Position numbers and translations under genes: made by a program. From Candidatus Nitricoxidireducens bremensis (GTDB lineage: Bacteria > Pseudomonadota > Gammaproteobacteria > Burkholderiales > Rhodocyclaceae), in NCBI GenBank assembly GCA_030247725.1, contig JAOTRT010000005.1, forward strand, positions 97,233-161,232: 64,000 bases of DNA, read 5' to 3'. The notes under the pieces are model-generated. The model was not told where the DNA came from. It saw only the letters and a program-made list of their open reading frames with translations, and searched no databases. This document shows positions 41,664 through 49,821 of this stretch, in pieces. Position 1 is the stretch's first letter. Each line of letters starts with the position of its first letter.

Positions 41664-44033
41664 TTACTTGATGCAGACCGAACGTACCTGCTTGATGTCG
41701 GTGATGCCCTGGAGGCATTTTTCCATGCCGTCCATCTTCAGCGTCAGCATGCCGTCCTCCAGCGCCTGGGCCACCAGCTGGGCGACGCGGGCGTGCTCCT
41801 GGATGAGCTTCTTCACCGGGTCGGTGCCCACCATGAGTTCGTGGAGGCCGACGCGCCCCTTGTAGCCGGAGCCGCCGCAGGTGTCGCAACCCTTGGCGTG
41901 CCACAGCACCATCTTGCCGTCCTTGCCGTAGTCCCGGATCAGGCGCTGGCGGGTGGCTTCCATGGCCGCTTCCTTGTCCTTGAGGAAAGGCGCGGTGTTT
42001 ACCAGTTCGCCGCAGTACTCGGTCATGAAGAGCTTGATTTCCTCTTCGTCCGGGAAGTATTCCTCCTTGCACTTGCACAGGCGCTTGGCCAGGCGCTGGG
42101 CGAGGATGCCCAGCAGCGCGTCGGCGAAGTTGAAGGGGTCCATGCCCATGTCCAGCAGACGGATGATGGACTCCGGCGCGCTGTTGGTGTGCAGGGTGGC
42201 GAACACCAGGTGGCCCGTGAGGGAAGCCTCGATGCCGATGCCGGTGGTCTCGGCGTCGCGCATTTCGCCCACCATGATGATGTCCGGGTCGGCCCGCAGG
42301 AAGGCCTTCATGACCATGGCGAAGTCCATCACCTTCTTGTTCACCTGGCACTGGCGCAGGCCCTTCTGGGTGATTTCCACCGGGTCTTCGGCGGTCCATA
42401 TCTTGGTGTCGGGCGTGTTGAGGTAGCCGAGCACCGAGTGCAGCGTGGTGGTCTTGCCGGAGCCCGTCGGCCCGCAAACGAAGAACAGGCCGTAGGGCTT
42501 GGAGACGCATTCCTTGAGCTTGGCCAGGTTGGTCGGTAGCACGCCCAGCTTGTCGAGGGGAATCGGCTCGCCGGCGGCGAGGATACGCATCACGATGTCC
42601 TCGACGCCGCCGGTGGTGGGGATGGTCGCCACCCGCAGCTCAATGTCGAGGGGGCCGAACTTCTTGAACTTGATCTTGCCGTCCTGGGGCTTGCGCTTCT
42701 CGGCGATGTCGAGATCGCACATGATCTTCAGGCGTGCGGCGATGGCGTTGCGGTAGCTGGCCGGAATCTCGATGTACTTGCCCAGGGAGCCGTCCTTGCG
42801 GAAGCGGATGCCGACTTTGTCCTTGCCGATGCCGGGCTCGATGTGGATGTCCGAGGCGCCCTGCTGATAGGCATCCACGATGATCTTGTTGACCAGCTTC
42901 ACCAGCTCGTTGTCGGCGGCGGCCGAGACCTCGTCGGCACCGCCGTCGCCACCCTCGTCGCCTTCGTCCATGCCCGACAACAGATCGCCGACCGAGGTGT
43001 CGTCGGTGAAGCCGGCGCTGCCGAAGAGCTGGTCCAGGGTCTGCTTGAACTCCCGCATGGTCGTCACGCGGTACACCGGTTTGCCGCGGGGGAAGACGTT
43101 GTTCACGATGCGCGAACTCTTGATGCGCTCCGGGTCCGGGCAGAGGACGATGAGTCCTTCGGAGGTTTCCTCGACCGGCGCCCACTGGTTCTGCTCGATG
43201 TAGTCCCGCTTGAGATTCTTCAGCAGGTCGATGGGCTTGATGCGGTCCGCCTTGTAGGGTTCGTAGGGGACGCCGAAGTACTTGGCCAGGGCTTCGCCGA
43301 TGGCGGGCAGCTTGACCTGGAACTCGGCCATCAGCACTTCCTCGATGTCGAGGTTCTTGCGCCTGGCCGTGCGTCCGGCCAGTTCCAGCTCCTGGGCCGA
43401 GATCACCGCGTCCGCCACCAGGTGGTCATACTTGGATTTGATGACGTGGGCCGGCTTGTTGCGCTGGGAAAAGGCGATGGCGAGGGTCTCGCAGAGTCCC
43501 TTGAGGCCATCCTCGGCCACGGCGGCAAAGGGGATGCCGGCCTTGTTGTTGATGATCTGCACGACCCCAAGCAGTTCGTTCGCCTGCAGGTCCACGATGG
43601 CCCCCACCAACATCTGCTTGGTGCGGTAGCCGGTACGCTTGTCCACTTCCTGCAGGAAGCGCAGTTGCGGATTGATTTCCTTGAGTTCGGCCTCGTCGTA
43701 GACATCCTTGATGTTGACGATCTTCTTCGCCAGCGCCACATGGCCGGCGATGCTCTGGTCGGCAATCGGCAGGCGCAGGTCCTTGAAGGAATTGAGTCCG
43801 GTCTTGACCTTGGAGACGATGGAAGCCTTGTCCTCGCCGACGGCGTAGATGGTCAGGCGGTCGGCGTTGAACAGGGCACAGATGTCCTGCGACAGCTCCA
43901 GCATGATCTCGTCGATGTTGGAGGTGGCGTGGATCTTGTTGGTGACGGCCTGCAGGTTCTTGAAGAACGTCAGGCGGCTGCCGACGTCCGAGAGGCCGCC
44001 GGCGTCCTGGGGCGTGGTGAGGACCGCGCTCAT
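41664..44033 (-). CDS. GspE/PilB-like secretion ATPase with N-terminal GAF domain
   Basis: 789 residues from ATG 44033. A GAF domain is at about 20-190, then a GspE N-terminal-like region (ILELGR-type helices, PYEPYKADRIKPIDLLKNL), and the ATPase core. Walker A GPTGSGKT is at residues 521-528, the Walker B and Asp box region is IIMVGEMRDAETTGIGIEA, and the zinc tetracysteine is CKCKEEYF with GCDTCGGSGYKGR. The N-terminal GAF is unusual for PilB/GspE and suggests ligand control of the motor. The nearest pilus gene is pilA, 1.8 kb away. No PilC/GspF or PilQ-like gene is in the window. Confidence 0.88.
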   Translation of the reverse strand: MSAVLTTPQDAGGLSDVGSRLTFFKNLQAVTNKIHATSNIDEIMLELSQDICALFNADRLTIYAVGEDKASIVSKVKTGLNSFKDLRLPIADQSIAGHVALAKKIVNIKDVYDEAELKEINPQLRFLQEVDKRTGYRTKQMLVGAIVDLQANELLGVVQIINNKAGIPFAAVAEDGLKGLCETLAIAFSQRNKPAHVIKSKYDHLVADAVISAQELELAGRTARRKNLDIEEVLMAEFQVKLPAIGEALAKYFGVPYEPYKADRIKPIDLLKNLKRDYIEQNQWAPVEETSEGLIVLCPDPERIKSSRIVNNVFPRGKPVYRVTTMREFKQTLDQLFGSAGFTDDTSVGDLLSGMDEGDEGGDGGADEVSAAADNELVKLVNKIIVDAYQQGASDIHIEPGIGKDKVGIRFRKDGSLGKYIEIPASYRNAIAARLKIMCDLDIAEKRKPQDGKIKFKKFGPLDIELRVATIPTTGGVEDIVMRILAAGEPIPLDKLGVLPTNLAKLKECVSKPYGLFFVCGPTGSGKTTTLHSVLGYLNTPDTKIWTAEDPVEITQKGLRQCQVNKKVMDFAMVMKAFLRADPDIIMVGEMRDAETTGIGIEASLTGHLVFATLHTNSAPESIIRLLDMGMDPFNFADALLGILAQRLAKRLCKCKEEYFPDEEEIKLFMTEYCGELVNTAPFLKDKEAAMEATRQRLIRDYGKDGKMVLWHAKGCDTCGGSGYKGRVGLHELMVGTDPVKKLIQEHARVAQLVAQALEDGMLTLKMDGMEKCLQGITDIKQVRSVCIK

Positions 44034-45115
44034 GTTTCCTGGTTTCCTTTCCCGGCAGCGAACGACCGCAAACCGTCTTCCAGCAGGTAGGCACGGTAGC
44101 CGCGCTGCGACAACAGAAAAGCGGCGGCCGAACTGCGGCGTCCGCTCTGGCAATAGACAATGTACTCCTTGCCCGGATCGAGCATCCCCATGGCCTGGCG
44201 GATCTCGTTCAAGGGCAGGTTCAGCGCACCCGCCAGGCCGTCGCACTGGTACTCGGCGGGGAAGCGGGTATCGATCCAGACAGCGCCTGCAGCAACCCGC
44301 CGTTCGGCTTCCGCGGCGGAAACCTTCTGCAGCAGCGGCTCCTGCAACAAGGCGCGGAAGTCCTCCTTGGCGAGACGCAGCAGCGCGCCGTCGGTCTTCA
44401 TGGTCACGGTGGCATTGCGCACGGTGTCTCCGAGGAGGGCTTCCTCGCCGAAGGCGTCCCCCGCCTTCAGTTCCGCCAGTTCGACGGTCGCCCCGCCCAC
44501 CTGGCGCGTGACCACGCAACGGCCACGGTCGATGACGTAATAGAAGTCGCCCGCGCCCCCCTGCTCGATGATCCTTGCGCCGCGCTTGACGGCCACCCGC
44601 TCGAAGCGTCCCAGCAAGCTGTCGATATTGGCCGGCGGCAGGGCGGCGAACACACCGCTGACGAAATTCTGTGCGGCGAAAACCCCGGACATGGTGCGCC
44701 AGTCGGGCGCATCCTGCTGGACGCCGCCGGTCCCGCCCTGGCCGGCGAGCTGGTCCCAGGTGACGACGATATCCAGCGTGTCCTCGTCGAAGCGCAGGAT
44801 CTCGACGTCCGTGATGGCCCGCGTCGCCCGCGGCACCTGGCTACCGTAGGCGAACGGCATGAGGGCGTCGCCGGAACCGCCGACCAGGAGCTTCATGCTG
44901 CCGTCGGCGTAATCGAGCTTGAGTTCGCCCCTGATGAGATAAACCACCTGGCCGCGCCAATCCTTCAGGCTGGCCGGGTCCTGATTCCGCGTCACGCGCT
45001 CCCGGTTGCAGAGGGGCGCCAATTCCCGCAGGCTTTCGGCCCCCAGTCCGGCAAGGGGCTGCAGGCGGGAAATGGTATCGAGCAGGGCGGCATCGGCAAT
45101 CATGGCGGGGCTCAT
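44030..45115 (-). CDS. Tandem cyclic-nucleotide-binding protein with rhodanese domain
   Basis: 361 residues from ATG 45115, which overlaps the stop of the phosphodiesterase gene. Residues about 15-125 form a degenerate cNMP-binding fold. Residues about 145-250 form a second cNMP domain with a good phosphate-binding cassette FGEEALLGDTVRNATV. Residues about 265-360 are a rhodanese domain with the catalytic loop YCQSGRRSS. The stop overlaps the next gene by 4 bp. It lacks a DNA-binding domain, so it is not a Crp-type regulator; a cAMP-controlled sulfur transferase or scaffold is possible. Confidence 0.83.
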   Translation of the reverse strand: MSPAMIADAALLDTISRLQPLAGLGAESLRELAPLCNRERVTRNQDPASLKDWRGQVVYLIRGELKLDYADGSMKLLVGGSGDALMPFAYGSQVPRATRAITDVEILRFDEDTLDIVVTWDQLAGQGGTGGVQQDAPDWRTMSGVFAAQNFVSGVFAALPPANIDSLLGRFERVAVKRGARIIEQGGAGDFYYVIDRGRCVVTRQVGGATVELAELKAGDAFGEEALLGDTVRNATVTMKTDGALLRLAKEDFRALLQEPLLQKVSAAEAERRVAAGAVWIDTRFPAEYQCDGLAGALNLPLNEIRQAMGMLDPGKEYIVYCQSGRRSSAAAFLLSQRGYRAYLLEDGLRSFAAGKGNQET

Positions 45116-45879
45116 AGCTCGATCACCTGATTGTTCTGCAGCATGCGCGGCTGATACTCGCCGATGCAGTCCTCGATTTCCTGCATCGTCAGCTCGACCT
45201 GGCCCGGCTTGAGGTGGGTGATGTAGATATCGGCCTCCCGCTGCAGGTTCGCCAATTCCTCCTTGAGGGTCTCGGGGCAAAGATGCTTGGAATTGTCCGC
45301 CAGCTGGCGCTCCCGGTTCGAGAAGGCGGTCTCGATGATGAGGGTATGCAGGTTGCCGACCCGGTTCACCGCCGCCCAGAAGGCCGGGCAGGGCCCGGTG
45401 TCGCCGGAGAACACCAGGCTCGCCTTGCCCGAGTCCAGGCGATAGGCATTCGCCGGCACCGTGTGGTTGGCCGGCAGGGGTGTGATGGCGCGCCCGAGTA
45501 TCTCCACGGCCTCGCCGACCCGCAGGGCTTCGAAGCGCAGGAAGGGCTTGTCGATGCTGGGTATCTCGGTGAAGTCCGGCCACACCGCCCAATTGAAGAT
45601 GTGGTTGCGCAGGATTTCCAGGGTCGCCTCGGCGGCATGCACGACCAGGGGCTTGTTGCGCATGTCGCCGACGGTATCCACCATCAGCGGCAGGCAGGCG
45701 ATGTGGTCCAGGTGGGAGTGGGTGAGGAAGACGTGGTCGATCTGGGCCAGCTCCGCGATGCTCATGTCGCCGACGCCGGTGCCGCAGTCCACGAGGATGT
45801 CGTGGTCGACGAGCAGGGACGTGGTGCGCAGATGGCGCCCACCGATACCGCCGCTGCAGCCGAGGACCCGAATCTTCAT
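45112..45879 (-). CDS. Class II 3',5'-cyclic-nucleotide phosphodiesterase (metallo-beta-lactamase fold)
   Basis: 255 residues. The fold starts MKIRVLGCSGGIGG and carries the metal motif THSHLDHIACLPLMVD near residue 54 with later ligands SGDTGPCP and ITHLKPGQ. The THSHLDH and the order of segments fit class II cAMP phosphodiesterases rather than RNase Z or glyoxalase II. It is 7 bp from the adenylate cyclase gene, which suggests a synthesis/degradation pair for cAMP. Confidence 0.8.
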   Translation of the reverse strand: MKIRVLGCSGGIGGRHLRTTSLLVDHDILVDCGTGVGDMSIAELAQIDHVFLTHSHLDHIACLPLMVDTVGDMRNKPLVVHAAEATLEILRNHIFNWAVWPDFTEIPSIDKPFLRFEALRVGEAVEILGRAITPLPANHTVPANAYRLDSGKASLVFSGDTGPCPAFWAAVNRVGNLHTLIIETAFSNRERQLADNSKHLCPETLKEELANLQREADIYITHLKPGQVELTMQEIEDCIGEYQPRMLQNNQVIEL

Positions 45880-45886
45880 CGCGCGT

Positions 45887-48115
45887 TCATTTGGTGTCGA
45901 ACTTCCACGAGCCGTCCCAATCGTCGCCGGGCGGCTCCTGGCGGTAATGGGCGATGCGTTCCAGATAGACGTCGTAGAGCTTGTGGGGCGCCATGCGGTT
46001 GAGGTTGATCAGCGCCAGCTCCGCCTGGTCCCAGTCCTGGGCGCGGTAGGCGCGCAGGGCCTGGTTCCAGAGCTTGATCTCGTCGAGGGTCTCCTGGGGT
46101 ACCGAGCCCTCGGCGCCGATGGGTTCGAAGATGCCGACCGGCTTGTCCTTGCCCTTCACCTTGACGAGGTCGAGCTCGCGGAAGACGAACTCCTTCTTGA
46201 CCAGTTCCCGGGTTCCCTCGCCGGCGATGATGCCGACGCCGTATTGCTTGGTGATGCCCTCCAGGCGGGAGCCCAGGTTCACCGCGTCGCCCATCACCGT
46301 GTAGGCCTTGCGCACCGGCGATCCCATGTCGCCCACCGTCATGGTGCCGGTGTTGATGCCGACGCCGATCTTGAGTTCCGGCCAGCCCTTTTCGAGGAGT
46401 TCCTTGTTCAGCTCGGTCAGGGCGCCCTGCATGTCCAGGGCGGTGACGACGGCGTTGCGGGCATGCTGGACATCTTCGACCGGCGCCCCCCAGAAGGCCA
46501 TGATGGCGTCGCCGATGTACTTGTCGAGGGTGCCGCGGTGGCCGCGGATCACCTTGGTCATGGCGCCCAGGTAGAGGTTCATCAGGGTCGCCAACTGGTC
46601 CGGCTGCAGGCCTTCGGAGATGGTGGTGAAGCCGCGCACGTCGGAGAACAGCACCGTCAGGTCGGCCTTGCGGCCGTGCATGCTGTAGTTCTCGGGATTC
46701 TTCGCCATCTCGTCCACCAGCTCCGGCGGCACGTACTGGCCGAACAGTTCGGTGAACTGGCGCTTGGTGCGCGACTCGACGAAATAGCCCCAGGACATGT
46801 TCATGGCGTAGAGCACCGCGATCATGAGCAAGCTGGTCGCCAGCGGCAGCACCAGGTGGGCCGACTCCCAGAAGAACAGGTTGATGGAGACGGCGCCGGC
46901 GAGCACCACGGCCGTCACCAGGCTGGCCCGGATCGGCGACAGCAGCGGCAGCAGGAAGGCCATGATGGCGCCGATGACGACGTTCAGCAGCACGTCGGCG
47001 CCGAGTACGTAGGACGGCTTGTGCTTGATGGTGCCGTCGAGGAAGCCGGCGATCAGGTTGGCGTGGATCTCCACCCCGGCATAGGTGCTGCCCACCGGCG
47101 TCGCCCGCAAGTCCATGAGGCCCGGCGCCGTGGTGCCCACCAGGACGATCTTGCCCATCAGTTCGCCGACCTTGACGCGGTCGGCCAGCACGTCGGAGGC
47201 CGAGATGTAGCGGAAGCTGCCCTGGGGACCCCGGTAGGGAATCAGGGTGGCGGCGTTCTCGTCCACCGGGATGCGCAGGGTGCCGCGCGGCGTGTTCAGG
47301 TCCAGCCATTCGAGTCCGCTGTAGCTCTTGCTGGAAAAGTCCTCCTCGGCATAGCCGGGCGTCACCTCGGGAAAGCCCAGCAGCGCCCGGGTCATGGCCA
47401 GGGAGAGGGCTTCGTAGTAGGCGCCCTTGTATTCCGCGATGACCGGCACCCGGCGCGAAATGCCGTCCTGGTCGACGATGGGGTTGAAGTGGCCGCCCCC
47501 CGCCGCCGCCTGCTGAAAGATCGGCAGGTTGCCGCCGTAGCTGCCCCAGCTGATGAAGGGAATGTTCCGGCTGCCGAAGGTTCCGGGAGGCAATACCGGT
47601 TCCGGGATGGCGCCGGAAGACGCACCGCCCTCGGAGTTCGACAGGTAGTAGCCGAGGATCACCGCCTTGTCCTTGATGGCTTCGGCGAAACGGGCGTCGT
47701 AGTCCAGCTGGGGACGCAGTTCCCTGAGGGCCGACTGGTAGCCGCCGCTGTCGCGCAACTCCTTGCGCGAGAGGGACTCCAGGGTCTTGAGGCCGGAGCT
47801 GTCGTCGGGTTCGGCGAAAACCACGTCGAAACCCAGCAGGATGATGCCGTGGGTATCGAACAGCTTGGTGACGAGGGTGGACATGCGCTCGCGATTCCAG
47901 GGCCAGCGTCCCACCTCGGCCAGGGACTTCTCGTCGATGTCGAGGATGACGATACGGTCGTCCTCGGTCCGCGGCATGGTCAGCCGTATCTTGGTGTCGT
48001 AGATGAAGGCGTCGATATGGGTGATGAAACCCGCCTGGTAAAGCTTGGCCGCATGGCCGATCAGGAAGGCCATCACCAGGGCGCCTAGGATAAAACGGGG
48101 CAGATGCTGCTTCAT
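45887..48115 (-). CDS. CHASE2-domain class III adenylate cyclase
   Basis: 742 residues. An N-terminal membrane helix is followed by an extracytoplasmic CHASE2 domain (about 35-345; RIVILDIDEKSLAEVGRWPW), then three membrane helices at about 350-430, and a class III cyclase domain at about 470-660. Metal-binding Asp residues are in VLFSDVRGF and DKYIGDAIMAFWG. The C-terminal tail of about 70 residues is short and charged. The substrate-determining Lys/Asp context (TLDKYIGD) favours ATP. It senses an unknown external signal and should feed the neighbouring cNMP-binding protein. Confidence 0.88.
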   Translation of the reverse strand: MKQHLPRFILGALVMAFLIGHAAKLYQAGFITHIDAFIYDTKIRLTMPRTEDDRIVILDIDEKSLAEVGRWPWNRERMSTLVTKLFDTHGIILLGFDVVFAEPDDSSGLKTLESLSRKELRDSGGYQSALRELRPQLDYDARFAEAIKDKAVILGYYLSNSEGGASSGAIPEPVLPPGTFGSRNIPFISWGSYGGNLPIFQQAAAGGGHFNPIVDQDGISRRVPVIAEYKGAYYEALSLAMTRALLGFPEVTPGYAEEDFSSKSYSGLEWLDLNTPRGTLRIPVDENAATLIPYRGPQGSFRYISASDVLADRVKVGELMGKIVLVGTTAPGLMDLRATPVGSTYAGVEIHANLIAGFLDGTIKHKPSYVLGADVLLNVVIGAIMAFLLPLLSPIRASLVTAVVLAGAVSINLFFWESAHLVLPLATSLLMIAVLYAMNMSWGYFVESRTKRQFTELFGQYVPPELVDEMAKNPENYSMHGRKADLTVLFSDVRGFTTISEGLQPDQLATLMNLYLGAMTKVIRGHRGTLDKYIGDAIMAFWGAPVEDVQHARNAVVTALDMQGALTELNKELLEKGWPELKIGVGINTGTMTVGDMGSPVRKAYTVMGDAVNLGSRLEGITKQYGVGIIAGEGTRELVKKEFVFRELDLVKVKGKDKPVGIFEPIGAEGSVPQETLDEIKLWNQALRAYRAQDWDQAELALINLNRMAPHKLYDVYLERIAHYRQEPPGDDWDGSWKFDTK

Positions 48116-48186
48116 TTACCCTCCCCGACGCGAGGTCAGAGCAAGAACGGGATGCACGATAACCATGAGCGTAGGCGCCGGGCGCC

Positions 48187-48960
48187 TCATCCCTTGAGGA
48201 AGAATTCCATCTTGACGCCGGCCAGTTCGACGATGTCGTGATCGTTGAGCTGGTGGGGCTTGTTCGCCTCCAGGGTCACCCCGGCGACGATGGGGAAGTT
48301 GGCGCCTTCCACATGGGTGATGAAATAGCCGTGGGGCCGCCGGGCGATGACCGCCACTTGCACGCCGGGCTTGCCCAGGGTGGTGAGGGTCTTGGTGAGC
48401 TCCAGCTCCTTGCCGGCATTGGCGCCGTTGAGGATCTGGATCGCGGCAAGGGGGGGCGCAGCTGCCGGTGCGGGCGACGGCGCCGCGGCCGGTGCGGAGG
48501 CGGCCGGAGCAGGGGCGGCCGCAACGGCAGGGGCGACGGCGGCCGGCTCGGCCTTGACGCCGATCTGCGTGTCGCCGACGCCCTTGCCTTCGATCTGGTC
48601 GGCGGTCTTGCGCACCATGTCGGGCCGCAGGATCATGGTGCGTTCAAAGTCGGCGGGTGCCGCCTGCTGGGGGACCTCGTTCACGTACTTGAGCCGGTAC
48701 TTACCGAGCTCGATGACGTCGCCGTTCTGCAGGAAGTGCTTCTTGATCGACTGGCCATTGACGTAGGTGCCGTTGGTGCTGTTGAGATCCTCAAGAAAGG
48801 AATCGTTGAGGATGGTGACCAGCACCGCATGCTCCCCGGAAATCGCCAGGTTGTCGATCTGGACGTCGTTGTGGGCCTTGCGGCCGATGGTCATCCGTTC
48901 CTTGGTGAGGGGAATGTCCTTGAGGACCAGACCGTCCATGCTGAGAATGAGCTTCGCCAT
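48187..48960 (-). CDS. FHA-domain protein
   Basis: 257 residues. The N-terminal FHA domain (about 20-95) has the conserved MTIGRKAHNDVQIDN, SGEHA and NSTNGTYVNG motifs that bind phosphothreonine. An Ala/Pro-rich linker of about 60 residues follows, then a second, degenerate FHA-like domain at about 170-257 without the Arg/Ser/Asn set. It is encoded between the cyclase and a PP2C phosphatase, upstream of a Ser/Thr kinase, so it is a probable phospho-target reader for that kinase. Confidence 0.9.
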   Translation of the reverse strand: MAKLILSMDGLVLKDIPLTKERMTIGRKAHNDVQIDNLAISGEHAVLVTILNDSFLEDLNSTNGTYVNGQSIKKHFLQNGDVIELGKYRLKYVNEVPQQAAPADFERTMILRPDMVRKTADQIEGKGVGDTQIGVKAEPAAVAPAVAAAPAPAASAPAAAPSPAPAAAPPLAAIQILNGANAGKELELTKTLTTLGKPGVQVAVIARRPHGYFITHVEGANFPIVAGVTLEANKPHQLNDHDIVELAGVKMEFFLKG

Positions 48961-48981
48961 CTTGTTTTCCTCAATGCTCCG

Positions 48982-49809
48982 TCACTTGAACCAGGCCAGC
49001 AGCCTGGCCAGCCAGCCGCCGCGGCGGGGGGCCGGAAATGCTTCCTTCACGCGCACCAGGACGACGGAGACGTTGTCGCGCCCGCCGTTGTCGTTGGCCA
49101 TCTGGACCAGCTGCATCGCGCAAAGCTCCAGGTTCGCGGCGAGCATCTGCAGGGTCATGGAAATCTCTTCGTCCTCGACCATGTCGTTGAGGCCGTCCGA
49201 GCACAACAGGTAGATGTCGCCGGGCTGGACGTCGTAGTCGTGGATCTCGGCCTCCACCGTCGGATCGACGCCGAGGGCGCGCGTCACCAGATTCTTGTTC
49301 TGCGAGTGGCGCGCCTCTTCGGCGGTAATCATGCCGCTGTCGATCTGCTCCTGCAACAAGGAATGGTCGCGCGTGACCTGGGTGAACTCCTCGCCGCGCT
49401 GGCGATAGAGCCGCGAATCGCCGATGTGGGCGACGGTCAGGGTGTTGTCGCAGAACACCGCCGCCACCAGGGTGGTGCCCATGCCCGCGTACTGGGGCTG
49501 ACTCTGGGCCGCCTGGTAGATGGCGCCGTTGGCGCGGGCGATCTCCGTCTCCAGGACGACGTGTGCCCAGCTGCGGCCGTCCGGCTCGACGCGATAGGGT
49601 TCCCGCTCGGCGAAGGACTTCTCCAGCTCGGTACCGAGCAGGGCAGTCGCCATGCCGCTGGCCACCTCGCCGGCGTTGTAGCCGCCCATGCCGTCCGCCA
49701 GCACGGCGCAGCCGGCGACCGGGTTGGCGAACACCGAATCCTCGTTGTGGGAACGCACCATGCCGGTGTCCGTGCGTGTCGCGATTTCCAGGGCCTTGCT
49801 CAAATCCAT
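48982..49809 (-). CDS. PP2C-type Ser/Thr protein phosphatase
   Basis: 275 residues. Metal-binding motifs are RSHNEDSVF, VLADGMGGYNAGE, HIGDSRLYRQRGEEF, LCSDGLNDMV and NGGRDNVSVVLVRV, all in PP2C order and all Asp residues present. The C-terminal tail has a basic/hydrophobic stretch (GGWLARLLAWFK) that could associate with membrane. It should reverse the action of the kinase encoded 12 bp upstream. Confidence 0.93.
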   Translation of the reverse strand: MDLSKALEIATRTDTGMVRSHNEDSVFANPVAGCAVLADGMGGYNAGEVASGMATALLGTELEKSFAEREPYRVEPDGRSWAHVVLETEIARANGAIYQAAQSQPQYAGMGTTLVAAVFCDNTLTVAHIGDSRLYRQRGEEFTQVTRDHSLLQEQIDSGMITAEEARHSQNKNLVTRALGVDPTVEAEIHDYDVQPGDIYLLCSDGLNDMVEDEEISMTLQMLAANLELCAMQLVQMANDNGGRDNVSVVLVRVKEAFPAPRRGGWLARLLAWFK

Positions 49810-49821
49810 CGTCCGGGTCCT

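Noticed and set aside
41647..42510. 5' extension of the HD-GYP gene to 42510
   Set aside because: The extra residues are an Arg/Gly/His-rich out-of-frame reading of the ATPase gene; the GAF domain starts properly at ATG 41646.
44034..44519. 5' extension of the ATPase gene to 44519
   Set aside because: Overlaps the rhodanese-coding region in another frame with no similarity; MSAVLTTP at 44033 leads directly into the GAF domain.
45461..48088. An 875-codon plus-strand open frame
   Set aside because: Antisense to the adenylate cyclase and phosphodiesterase genes; no domain recognisable.
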